From: an uncultured Bacteroidales bacterium
Lineage (GTDB): Bacteria > Bacteroidota > Bacteroidia > Bacteroidales > FEN-979
Length of the DNA stretch: 37,296 bases
Direction: 5' to 3'
NCBI GenBank assembly: GCA_903945175.1
Contig: CAJAUM010000058.1
Span: forward strand, 1 to 37,296
Part shown: positions 1 through 7,430 of the stretch, piece by piece
How the letters are laid out: each line of letters starts with the position of its first letter
How positions within the stretch are numbered: position 1 is the first letter of the stretch
Made by a program: the position numbers and the translations under genes
Notes under the pieces: model-generated
The model's database searches: none
The model's input: the letters and a program-made list of their open reading frames with translations, nothing else
What the model was told of the DNA's origin: nothing

Positions 1-24
1 TCCCTACACGACGCTCTCCGATCT
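1..24. other. Illumina sequencing adapter remnant (not genomic)
   Basis: The first 24 bases match the 3' part of the Illumina TruSeq universal adapter (TCCCTACACGACGCTC... CCGATCT) except that one T of the TT before CCGATCT is missing. Genomic AT-rich sequence starts right after. This is untrimmed library sequence, so position 1 is the end of an assembled contig and nothing upstream can be inferred from it. Confidence 0.93.
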
Positions 25-391
25 ACTTTAGACCCAATATGTAAAGTTTACACATCGTCAATATTAATTACACCTAATTAAATTACAATTCATTACATGA
101 TTTACTTTAACATTTACAAATGTAACATTTCCATTTGATCTATGATAAAAGTTAAAATTAACATTGTAATACCATTTGATGGCGGATCAAACTGAAATTT
201 ATATTAAAGTATTTATTTAACATATGTGATTAATATGATTGAATTTCATTATGATAAATATTGAATTAATTTTTTAAACCTTCTTAACAAATGGAAGTTT
301 GTTGACTGAATCAAGGTTGGCAGGACAGGAAGGTCGTTTTGATTGCAGAAATTCCGATTTGAGATTAATCGCAGTCTTTTTCATTTTTTCA
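25..391. other. AT-rich non-coding leader region
   Basis: No supported gene lies here. The stretch is very AT-rich, with recurring short ATTACA/ATTAC words and a small dyad ACATTT-AC-AAATGT near 110-125. The open frame on the minus strand at 274-501 overlaps the start of the DUF4301 gene and has no recognisable protein character. It is probably intergenic DNA upstream of the first gene, cut by the contig end. Confidence 0.6.
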
Positions 392-399
392 TAAATTTG
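392..399 (+). promoter_or_regulatory. Bacteroidota -7 box for the DUF4301 gene
   Basis: TAAATTTG matches the TAnnTTTG -7 consensus of the Bacteroidota primary sigma factor. It sits 24 bases before the ATG at 424, implying a short leader. No clear TTTG -33 box is found 19 bases upstream, so only the -7 element is supported. Confidence 0.5.
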
Positions 400-423
400 C
401 CATGAAATTTCAAACTGCCTACT

Positions 424-1974
424 ATGTTTAAATCCAAAGATTCTGATCAATTTCAGCATAAGGGAATCCAGCTTTCCACGATACGAAAGCAGATTGATCA
501 TTTTATCAACGGGTTTCCATATATACGTCTTATGCGGCCTGCAATTCCAGGGGATGGGATGTTAAATTTCAATGAAAAGGAAAAAGCATTTTTTATTTCC
601 CATTTTGAGGTTTTCGCACCCAAGATCAAAGTAGTCAAATTTGTTCCTGCCTCCGGGGCTGCCAGCAGGATGTTCAAACATATTTTCGAATTCAGGGAAC
701 AGTGCAATAATGTGGCTGCTGCTGATGATTTCCTGGCGAAGGATCATAGCTTTAATTCCGTAGATTACTTTATAAAACACGTGAATCAAATCGCTTTTTT
801 TCAGGATCTTTCTGTTCAGATTTCCAATGGAGGAGGATCAATTGATGAGATCCTTTCGAAAAAGGAGTACGGGCTTCTGATTGATTTTCTTCTCACCGAA
901 CAGGGATTGGATTACGCATATTTACCCAAGGCTTTGTTGAAGTTTCACAGTTACCCAGCGGGGGCAAGAACAGCAGCAGAAGAACACATGGTAGAGGCAG
1001 CAGAGTACACCAGGGACCAGACACAGAAAGCCCGGATTCACTTTACGATCTCGCCCGAGCACAAAGAAAAATTTCTACAGATGTTAGAAAAGGTAAAAGG
1101 GTACTATGAATCAACGCTTCATGTACATTATGAGATTTCCTTTTCAATTCAAAAACCCTCAACCGACATCATCGCCGTTGATGAAAACAACCAACCCGTG
1201 CGAAACCAGGATGGTTCACTTCTTTTTCGTCCGGGCGGCCATGGCGCACTATTAGAAAACCTGAATGAACTGGATGCAGATCTGATTTTCATAAAAAATA
1301 TCGACAACATCGTGCCTGACCGGTTAAAGGAAAAAACATTTGAATATAAAAAACTCCTTGGTGGATATCTTCTGTACCTAAAAGAGCGCATTTCCACCTA
1401 TCTTTTCAAACTGAAACACCAGCAAGTTACAGTGGAAGAGTTGGTTGAAATCGCGACATTTATCGATAAAATACTTTTCCTTGCTATTCCCCATGATTTC
1501 AGCACATACAGTGATAAAGCGCAGAAAGATTGTCTTTTTGCGCTTATGGACAGGCCTATCCGCGTATGCGGCATGGTTAAAAATGAAGGTGAGCCGGGAG
1601 GAGGACCTTTCTGGGTCATGGGCGACGACGAGCCATCCCTCCAAATTGTTGAAGCTTCACAAATAAACATGCATAGCCATGACCAAAAAGCAATAGTCGG
1701 AGTTTCAACACATTTTAATCCGGTTGATCTGGTATGCAGCACCAAGGATTTTGAAGGCAATGCGTTTGATTTAAACGAATTTGTTGATGAAAATACAGGC
1801 TTCATTTCACTGAAATCAAGCGGAGGTAAAATACTGAAGGCGCAGGAATTACCCGGGCTTTGGAATGGGGCAATGGCAAAATGGATCACAATTTTTGTTG
1901 AAGTGCCCATTATTACCTTCAATCCAGTTAAGACAGTCAACGACCTTTTACGTAAGGAACATCTTCCCAATTAA
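424..1974 (+). CDS. DUF4301 family protein
   Basis: This 516-residue protein has the hallmarks of DUF4301, a Bacteroidota-specific family of about this length and of unknown function. The motif FVPASGAASRMFKHIFEF at about residues 77-94 resembles the glycine-rich start of a nucleotide-binding fold. RPGGHGALLENLN at about 269-281 and the conserved C-terminal stretch around WNGAMAKWITIFVEVP are the other blocks I recognise. There is no signal peptide or membrane segment, so it is probably cytoplasmic. It starts at ATG 424 behind a TAnnTTTG box, and its stop lies 2 bases before the next ATG, so the two are probably co-transcribed and perhaps translationally coupled. A sugar-nucleotidyltransferase-like role is sometimes suspected for such sequences, but nothing here proves a reaction. 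Confidence 0.85.
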   Translation: MFKSKDSDQFQHKGIQLSTIRKQIDHFINGFPYIRLMRPAIPGDGMLNFNEKEKAFFISHFEVFAPKIKVVKFVPASGAASRMFKHIFEFREQCNNVAAADDFLAKDHSFNSVDYFIKHVNQIAFFQDLSVQISNGGGSIDEILSKKEYGLLIDFLLTEQGLDYAYLPKALLKFHSYPAGARTAAEEHMVEAAEYTRDQTQKARIHFTISPEHKEKFLQMLEKVKGYYESTLHVHYEISFSIQKPSTDIIAVDENNQPVRNQDGSLLFRPGGHGALLENLNELDADLIFIKNIDNIVPDRLKEKTFEYKKLLGGYLLYLKERISTYLFKLKHQQVTVEELVEIATFIDKILFLAIPHDFSTYSDKAQKDCLFALMDRPIRVCGMVKNEGEPGGGPFWVMGDDEPSLQIVEASQINMHSHDQKAIVGVSTHFNPVDLVCSTKDFEGNAFDLNEFVDENTGFISLKSSGGKILKAQELPGLWNGAMAKWITIFVEVPIITFNPVKTVNDLLRKEHLPN

Positions 1975-1976
1975 TT

Positions 1977-2666
1977 ATGACAACCAAATTGACAAAGAAC
2001 TATTTCTTAATAAACTACCGGGAGCGATGGGGATTATCTGTTTTTGGCTGGATATTTCTGATTTTCATTATCTTGCTCTCCTCTTTTCTGGGAATTAGAA
2101 ATTTATACGCCATCCTCTCCCCTGTTCAGCGGGAAAAGACTGATATACTGGTACTCGAAGGCTTCATCAGTGATTATGTTTTATATGATGCAATAAAGGA
2201 ATTTAAAAACAATCGCTACAAACTCCTTATTGCAACTGGCACGCCGCTTGAATATGGCGGGTTGCTTGCACCCTACCGCAACACGGCCATGATCGCAGGC
2301 AAGTCATTGATTAAACTTGGATTTGATTCCACGAAACTTATTATTATAAGCACAGATGAAATCAGAAATGATCGCACCTATAATTCTGCGATTGTACTGA
2401 AGAGATGGATCAGGGCCAACCGGCCTGATATAAAAGCCGTAAACTTAATGACCATGAGCGTGCACGGCGGACGCAGCAAGCTATTATTTAAGGCAGCCCT
2501 GGGCGATTCCATTCGGGTGGGAATCATTTCTATTCCGAATTTTTACTATGGTCCCCAAAATTGGTGGAGATCAAGCAAAGGGTTCAGAGAGACGATGAAT
2601 GAAGCCATTGGCTATTTTTACGTACGCTATTTTTTCAAACCATATGAATCTGAATTATCGAAATAA
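1977..2666 (+). CDS. YdcF/SanA/ElyC-like (DUF218-type) membrane-anchored protein
   Basis: A 229-residue protein with one N-terminal membrane segment (about residues 18-42, WGLSVFGWIFLIFIILLSSF) followed by a Rossmann-like domain. The pattern ILVLEG, then LLIATGTP, then STDEIRNDRTYNSAIVLKRW, resembles the DUF218 family (YdcF, SanA, ElyC), whose members act in cell-envelope homeostasis. The similarity is loose, since the usual TGG motif is replaced by ATGTP. It begins 2 bases after the DUF4301 stop and overlaps or abuts the thioredoxin gene, which suggests an operon. The topology implies an N-in anchor with the domain on the periplasmic side. The family call is moderate; the biochemical role is unknown. 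Confidence 0.55.
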   Translation: MTTKLTKNYFLINYRERWGLSVFGWIFLIFIILLSSFLGIRNLYAILSPVQREKTDILVLEGFISDYVLYDAIKEFKNNRYKLLIATGTPLEYGGLLAPYRNTAMIAGKSLIKLGFDSTKLIIISTDEIRNDRTYNSAIVLKRWIRANRPDIKAVNLMTMSVHGGRSKLLFKAALGDSIRVGIISIPNFYYGPQNWWRSSKGFRETMNEAIGYFYVRYFFKPYESELSK

Positions 2667-4125
2667 CAGCCTGGACGGAACGCATAAAGTATTAAATTAC
2701 ACGTATATACGAATGCTGTTGACCCTGCTTTTTGCTGGGTGGATATGCTTTTTTATACCCTCTTACGGACAACAGGGATATGAAATCAAATTCAAAATAA
2801 ACGGGTTAAAGGATACAACCTGTATGATCGGTAATTATTACAGCAATGGAACATATATCAAAGATACGCTGAAGGTAGATGGTTCCGGGCGCTGCGTATT
2901 TAAAGCACCTGCCGATTATCCCAGGGGCCTCTATCTTTTTGTAATTACCGAGAAGAATTACTTTGATTTTGTCATCAATAATGATCATAAATTCTCCATT
3001 GAAACTGATCGCAATGATCCTGTGCGAAAGATGGTCATCAAAGATTCACCTGACAATGAATTATTTTACCAGTACATAAAATTTAACGGGGCAAAATATG
3101 AACAGATTCAACAATGGCAGGATAAAATTAAAAACGCCGTTGAAAAGAAGGATTCCCTTGATATCTACAACAAAAGGATTGATGAAATCAGCAAGGAGAT
3201 GATCGCCTTTAAGCTTGCCATTGCAAAAAACAATCCATCCTCTTTTACTGCTCTGCTCATCAATGCAATGAAGGAGCCAGAAATTCCGGAAATACCCCTG
3301 CTGCAGAATGGACGAAAGGATTCCACGTTTGCCTATCGCTATTTTAAGGCTCATTTCTGGGATGATGTTGATTTTACCGATGACCGGTTAATCCGGACCC
3401 CTGTATTTTACAATAAGCTTAAAAAATATTATGACAATGTACTCATCCAAATCCCTGATACAATCATCCGGGAATTGGATGCCATGGTAGAAAAAGCACG
3501 ATCGAACCCTGAGATGTTCAAGTACCTCATCTGGTTTACCACCTATCGTTACGAAACTTCAGAAATCATGGGCTTTGATAAAATATTTGTACATATTGTC
3601 GACAAATATTACGTCACGGGTCAAACAACCTGGGTTGATAAGACAGTCAATGAGAACGTCATTAAGCGGGCAAATAAAATTCGACCGCTTTTGATAGGCT
3701 GCAAGGCGCCCAATATGATCATGCAGGACACCAGCCTCAATTTGGTTTCAATGCACAACATCCAGGCAAAGTATCTCATGCTGTTGTTTTGGGATCCTGA
3801 TTGCGGACATTGCGAGCAGGAGATGCCTAAAATCAAAGAGTTCTATGATAAAAACAAAGAGAATCCCGGTTTAGAGATCTTGGCCATATGTTCTGACACT
3901 TCGCTTGTTAAGATGAAAAACAGCATTAAGAAGAAAAAGATGAACTGGATCAATGTGAACGGGCCCCGAACATTGACAGGAGATTATCACGCGCAATATG
4001 ATATCATTTCAACTCCAGTTATCTACCTGCTGAATGAGCAGAAGGAGATCATTGCCAAGCGCATTCCGTCTGATAAGATTGGTCTGTTCCTGGAGAATTA
4101 CATCAAGCACCCCGCCAAACCATAA
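2644..4125 (+). CDS. TlpA-family thiol-disulfide oxidoreductase with DUF4369/DUF5106-like N-terminal region
   Basis: The C-terminal third is a thioredoxin-fold TlpA/ResA-type domain with the active site DPDCGHCEQEMP, a CxxC motif, and the cis-proline region ISTPVIYLL. The N-terminal part (YEIKFKINGLKDTTCMIGNYY...) matches the DUF4369 pattern, and the middle helical segment looks like DUF5106; this order is typical of periplasmic Bacteroidota redox proteins. A hydrophobic signal (LLTLLFAGWICFFIPSYG) directs export. I chose ATG 2644, which overlaps the previous gene by 23 bases and leaves basic residues before the hydrophobic core. ATG 2713 begins directly at the core and is the alternative. 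It probably reduces disulfides of envelope proteins. It ends just before a bidirectional terminator. Confidence 0.82.
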   Translation: MNLNYRNNSLDGTHKVLNYTYIRMLLTLLFAGWICFFIPSYGQQGYEIKFKINGLKDTTCMIGNYYSNGTYIKDTLKVDGSGRCVFKAPADYPRGLYLFVITEKNYFDFVINNDHKFSIETDRNDPVRKMVIKDSPDNELFYQYIKFNGAKYEQIQQWQDKIKNAVEKKDSLDIYNKRIDEISKEMIAFKLAIAKNNPSSFTALLINAMKEPEIPEIPLLQNGRKDSTFAYRYFKAHFWDDVDFTDDRLIRTPVFYNKLKKYYDNVLIQIPDTIIRELDAMVEKARSNPEMFKYLIWFTTYRYETSEIMGFDKIFVHIVDKYYVTGQTTWVDKTVNENVIKRANKIRPLLIGCKAPNMIMQDTSLNLVSMHNIQAKYLMLLFWDPDCGHCEQEMPKIKEFYDKNKENPGLEILAICSDTSLVKMKNSIKKKKMNWINVNGPRTLTGDYHAQYDIISTPVIYLLNEQKEIIAKRIPSDKIGLFLENYIKHPAKP

Positions 4126-4156
4126 AAAAAATAGCCGCCCTTAAAAAGAACGGCTA
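4124..4156. terminator. Bidirectional hairpin terminator between thioredoxin gene and rplT
   Basis: TAGCCG (4132-4137) pairs with CGGCTA (4151-4156), with inner CTT/AAG pairing. A run of A at 4124-4131 becomes a U tract for minus-strand transcripts, and ATTTTATT follows on the plus side. It lies between convergent genes ending at 4125 and 4180. Confidence 0.75.
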
Positions 4157-4179
4157 CATTTTATTGTTAAGTCCTCAAT

Positions 4180-4527
4180 TTAGCTGTTGAGTTCGTCAAC
4201 AACAGCTTTAAAGGCTTCCGGATGGTTCATGGCTAAATCGGCGAGGGTTTTCCTGTTGAGTGTAATATTCTTCTCAGCAAGTTTTCCAATAAATACGGAA
4301 TAGGACATTCCATACTGGCGAACGCCGGCATTGATACGGGTGATCCAAAGTCCACGGAAATTCCGTTTCTTGGTGCGACGATCGCGGTAGGCATAGCCCA
4401 ACCCTTTTTCAACTGAATTTTTCGCAACGGTAAGAACATTCTTTCTTCTGCCGAATTGTCCTTTCGCCCGTTTCAGGATTTTCTTCCTTCTTTCGCGCGA
4501 GGCGACTGCATTTACTGATCTTGGCAT
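4180..4527 (-). CDS. rplT: 50S ribosomal protein L20
   Basis: A 115-residue protein beginning [19 protein letters not shown], with [19 protein letters not shown] and [14 protein letters not shown] in the middle: the standard L20 signature at the standard length of about 115-118. L20 binds 23S rRNA early in large-subunit assembly. It is the last gene of the thrS-infC-rpmI-rplT cluster, an order conserved widely in bacteria. In Proteobacteria L20 represses rpmI-rplT translation; no obvious copy of that leader structure is visible in the 76 bases upstream. The transcript ends at the hairpin at 4132-4156. Confidence 0.98.
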   Translation of the reverse strand: MPRSVNAVASRERRKKILKRAKGQFGRRKNVLTVAKNSVEKGLGYAYRDRRTKKRNFRGLWITRINAGVRQYGMSYSVFIGKLAEKNITLNRKTLADLAMNHPEAFKAVVDELNS

Positions 4528-4603
4528 AGTTTCTGATTTTATTGTGTTAGCGCCCCGTTACCGGGATCTTTTGGAGCTAATCACAAGTTAAAAAATTGAA
4601 TAA

Positions 4604-4798
4604 TTAACCCTGAAGCATCTCCTTTACATTGGCTTCATCCGACTTGTGCACCGTCGTGGAATACGTAAGATTACGTTTACGCTTGATGCTCTTTTTGGTC
4701 AGAATGTGGCTTTTGTAAGCATGCTTCCGTTTGATTTTACCGGTGCCCGTAAGAGCGAATCTTTTTTTGGCTCCGGATTTGGTCTTCATTTTTGGCAT
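4604..4798 (-). CDS. rpmI: 50S ribosomal protein L35
   Basis: A 64-residue basic protein, [20 protein letters not shown], followed by [24 protein letters not shown]. This is the L35 signature at normal length. It lies between infC and rplT in the canonical order, 50 bases downstream of infC. A four-copy 8-base tandem repeat (4811-4842) occupies the gap directly before its ATG, so the repeat lies in the rpmI leader of the mRNA. Confidence 0.98.
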   Translation of the reverse strand: MPKMKTKSGAKKRFALTGTGKIKRKHAYKSHILTKKSIKRKRNLTYSTTVHKSDEANVKEMLQG

Positions 4799-4810
4799 GT
4801 TACCTTTTTA

Positions 4811-4842
4811 TTGAATTATTGAATTATTGAATTATTGAATAA
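4811..4842. repeat. 8-bp tandem repeat (TTGAATTA) x4 in the infC-rpmI gap
   Basis: Four head-to-tail copies of TTGAATTA, the last ending TTGAATAA, fill 32 of the roughly 50 bases between infC and rpmI. They lie 13 bases upstream of the rpmI start on the minus strand. Copy number could vary by slippage. No protein is encoded across it. Confidence 0.9.
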
Positions 4843-4848
4843 TACGCA

Positions 4849-5403
4849 TTATTTTTTGGGTGTGATGATCATGATCATACGCTTGCCCTCGAGGCGGGGC
4901 ATCTGCTCGATTTTCCCGACTTCTACCAGCGCCTGGGCGAATTTCAGCAAGATCAGCTCTCCCTGTTCCTTATATATAATCGAACGACCTTTAAAGAAGA
5001 CATCAACTTTAACCTTGGCGCCTTCCTTTAAAAACTTGAGCGCATGATTAAGCTTAAAATTGAAATCATGTTCATCGGTATTCGGACCAAGCCGAATTTC
5101 CTTAACAACAATTTTTGCGGTTTTGGCCTTCATCTCTTTTTGCTTCTTTTTAAGCTCGTAAAGAAATTTCTTGTAGTCGATCACCTTGCAAACAGGAGGA
5201 TTCGCAGTGGGTGAAATTTCGACGAGGTCAAGTCCTTTGGCTTCTGCAATATTCAAGGCTTCACGAATATTATAAATGCCTGGTTCAATATTTTCACCAA
5301 CCACTCGTACAACTGGAGCCTTGATCCACTGGTTGATGTTATAGGGTTCTTCTTTTTTCCCCGGTTTCGGATATCGTCTCGGGCCGCTAAATTGTGTTAC
5401 TAT
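4849..5403 (-). CDS. infC: Translation initiation factor IF-3, probable AUA start
   Basis: The protein contains [36 protein letters not shown] and the C-domain [17 protein letters not shown] ... [12 protein letters not shown], diagnostic of IF-3, which governs start-codon fidelity and subunit dissociation. There is no in-frame ATG. The nearest conventional start, GTG at 5304, would cut off the conserved N-terminal part. Upstream in frame lie residues ([13 protein letters not shown]...[10 protein letters not shown]) typical of IF-3 N-termini, preceded by GGAGG at 5411-5415 and, 7 bases on, AUA at 5403. I therefore place the start at AUA, giving 184 residues. Non-canonical infC starts (AUU in E. 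coli) allow autoregulation by IF-3 itself. It sits between thrS and rpmI. Confidence 0.88.
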   Translation of the reverse strand: MVTQFSGPRRYPKPGKKEEPYNINQWIKAPVVRVVGENIEPGIYNIREALNIAEAKGLDLVEISPTANPPVCKVIDYKKFLYELKKKQKEMKAKTAKIVVKEIRLGPNTDEHDFNFKLNHALKFLKEGAKVKVDVFFKGRSIIYKEQGELILLKFAQALVEVGKIEQMPRLEGKRMIMIITPKK

Positions 5404-5410
5404 TTTAATT

Positions 5411-5415
5411 CCTCC
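5411..5415 (-). promoter_or_regulatory. Strong Shine-Dalgarno deciding the infC start
   Basis: GGAGG on the minus strand ends 7 bases before the AUA codon at 5403-5401. Strong Shine-Dalgarno motifs are scarce in this window, so it is a good pointer to a non-canonical initiation site. Confidence 0.75.
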
Positions 5416-5443
5416 AATGATTAGTGAATACTCAATTTATATG

Positions 5444-7387
5444 TTAATTAATTTCACCAAGTTCGTTCTTCATTTCTTCGCGAACAAGATTGATGAAATC
5501 TTCAATTTTCTGCGGTCCCAAGTCTCCCTGGCCATGTTTACGAACTGATACAGTTCCATCGTGCTCTTCTCGTTCTCCCACAACTAGCATAAACGGAACT
5601 TTCATCAACTCTGCATCCCGGATTTTTTTACCAGCTTTTTCATTGCGGTCGTCAATCCGGGCGCGAATTTCGGAATTATTTAGCAAATTTAAAACTTTTT
5701 TTGCATATTCCTGATATTTCTCACTGATTGGCAATACAATAGCCTGGTCAGGCGTAAGCCACAGTGGAAAATTACCGGCAGTATGTTCCAATAAGACTGC
5801 AACAAACCGCTCCATCGAACCAAACGGAGCCCGATGGATCATGACCGGACGATGTTTCTGATTGTCACTTCCAATATACTCTAAATCAAATCGTTCAGGT
5901 AAATTATAGTCGACTTGAATGGTCCCTAACTGCCATTTTCTTCCCAAGGCGTCCTTCACCATGAAGTCCATTTTGGGGCCATAAAAGGCTGCCTCACCCA
6001 ACTCTATCACAGTATTCAGCCCGCGTTCTTCAGCCACCTCCATGATGGCGCGCTCGGCCTTTTCCCAATTTTCATCCGAACCAATATATTTTTCATTATT
6101 CTCCGGGTCACGCAATGATATTTGAACAATGAAATCTTTAAAATTCAGGGCTTTAAAAATCAACATCACGATATCCATTACTCCCTTGAATTCATCCTTC
6201 ACCTGTTCAGGCGTACAGAAAATATGGGCGTCATCCTGGGTAAACCCACGAACCCTGGTCAATCCATGCAACTCGCCGCTTTGTTCATAACGGTAAACGG
6301 TGCCAAATTCAGCAAGCCTGACCGGCAAATCGCGGTACGAGCGGGGTTTAACCTTGTAGATTTCGCAATGGTGAGGGCAATTCATCGGTTTCAGGAAGAA
6401 CTCTTCGCCTTCAACAGGAGTAGTAATCGGACGGAAAGAACTTTCGCCATATTTCTGGTAGTGACCCGAAGTTTTATATAATTCAACATTGCCGATGTGA
6501 GGGCACATGACCTGTTCGTATCCAGCTTTTTTCTGAACTTTTTTCAGGAACATCTCCAAACGCTCACGCAAAGCGGCGCCGCGCGGTAACCATAAAGGAA
6601 GACCAAGTCCTACTTTTTGAGAAAATGCAAAGAGCTCTAGTTCCTTTCCTAATTTCCGATGATCTCGTTTTTTTGCCTCTTCGAGGAATACAAGAAACTC
6701 ATCAAGATCTTTCTGCTTGGGAAAGGTAATACCGTAAATGCGGGTGAGTTGTTTGCGTTTTTCATCGCCTCTCCAATAGGCACCCGCAATACTCAACAGC
6801 TTAACCGCCTTAATGAAACTGGTATCAGGGATATGAGGCCCACGGCAGAGATCGGTGAATTTGCCCGACTCGTAAAAGGTGATTTGGCCATCATCCAAGC
6901 CCGCTAATAACTCGATTTTATATTCATCCCCTTTCGCAGTAAAATAGCCAATCGCATCAGACTTGGTCACATTTTTGCGCAGAAAGTTCTGCTTTTCCTT
7001 TGCAAGTTCAAGAATCTTTTTTTCAATTTTAGGAAAATCATCAGATGAAATCGCATGATTTCCAAAATCAATATCATAGTAAAATCCGTTTTCAATATCA
7101 GGACCAATGCCAAATTTTGCCCCTGGATAGAGCATTTCAATGGCCTCAGCCATGAGGTGCGCAGAAGAATGCCACATGGTAGCTTTTCCCTCGAGATCAC
7201 TCCATGTTAGCAATCTGATCTTAGCATCCATTGAAATAGACCGTGTTGCATCCCAGATTTCATCATTGACCTGGATTGAAAGGACATTGCGTGCCAACCC
7301 TTCGCTGATGCTTTTAGCTATCTCTACACCTGTAACTCCAACAGGATATTGACGAACCGAATTATCGGGTAAAGTAATATTAATCAT
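5444..7387 (-). CDS. thrS: Threonyl-tRNA synthetase
   Basis: A 647-residue class II synthetase that charges tRNA-Thr in the cytoplasm. Domains in order: an N-terminal TGS domain ([20 protein letters not shown]), the editing domain with [10 protein letters not shown] at about 73-82, then the catalytic core with [11 protein letters not shown] (zinc cysteine and active-site motif), [23 protein letters not shown] (motif 2 region), and [18 protein letters not shown] (motif 3). The anticodon-binding domain is at the C-terminus. The length is normal. It heads the thrS-infC-rpmI-rplT group and has its own -7 box 27 bases upstream of the ATG; infC begins 40 bases after its stop. Confidence 0.98.
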   Translation of the reverse strand: MINITLPDNSVRQYPVGVTGVEIAKSISEGLARNVLSIQVNDEIWDATRSISMDAKIRLLTWSDLEGKATMWHSSAHLMAEAIEMLYPGAKFGIGPDIENGFYYDIDFGNHAISSDDFPKIEKKILELAKEKQNFLRKNVTKSDAIGYFTAKGDEYKIELLAGLDDGQITFYESGKFTDLCRGPHIPDTSFIKAVKLLSIAGAYWRGDEKRKQLTRIYGITFPKQKDLDEFLVFLEEAKKRDHRKLGKELELFAFSQKVGLGLPLWLPRGAALRERLEMFLKKVQKKAGYEQVMCPHIGNVELYKTSGHYQKYGESSFRPITTPVEGEEFFLKPMNCPHHCEIYKVKPRSYRDLPVRLAEFGTVYRYEQSGELHGLTRVRGFTQDDAHIFCTPEQVKDEFKGVMDIVMLIFKALNFKDFIVQISLRDPENNEKYIGSDENWEKAERAIMEVAEERGLNTVIELGEAAFYGPKMDFMVKDALGRKWQLGTIQVDYNLPERFDLEYIGSDNQKHRPVMIHRAPFGSMERFVAVLLEHTAGNFPLWLTPDQAIVLPISEKYQEYAKKVLNLLNNSEIRARIDDRNEKAGKKIRDAELMKVPFMLVVGEREEHDGTVSVRKHGQGDLGPQKIEDFINLVREEMKNELGEIN

Positions 7388-7413
7388 GGATAAAGGGTGA
7401 ATTTAAGGGGTGC

Positions 7414-7421
7414 AAAGGTAA
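7414..7421 (-). promoter_or_regulatory. Bacteroidota -7 box upstream of thrS
   Basis: TACCTTTG on the minus strand fits TAnnTTTG and lies 26 bases before the thrS ATG, in the short gap after the OmpA/PD40 gene. It suggests the thrS-infC-rpmI-rplT group can be transcribed independently of the upstream block. No good -33 box was seen; that position falls in the end of the preceding gene. Confidence 0.55.
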
Positions 7422-7430
7422 GAATTTTAT

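Noticed and set aside
274-501. 75-codon frame on the minus strand before and into the DUF4301 gene
   Set aside because: It overlaps the start of a well-supported gene, lies partly in AT-rich non-coding DNA and has no recognisable features or ribosome-binding site.
1398-1970. 190-codon antisense frame inside the DUF4301 gene
   Set aside because: It is a shadow of the real reading frame: serine/proline/cysteine-rich composition, no homology feel and full overlap with the sense gene.
4811-4842. CRISPR-like array
   Set aside because: The 8-bp units are directly contiguous with no spacers; no cas gene is present in the window.
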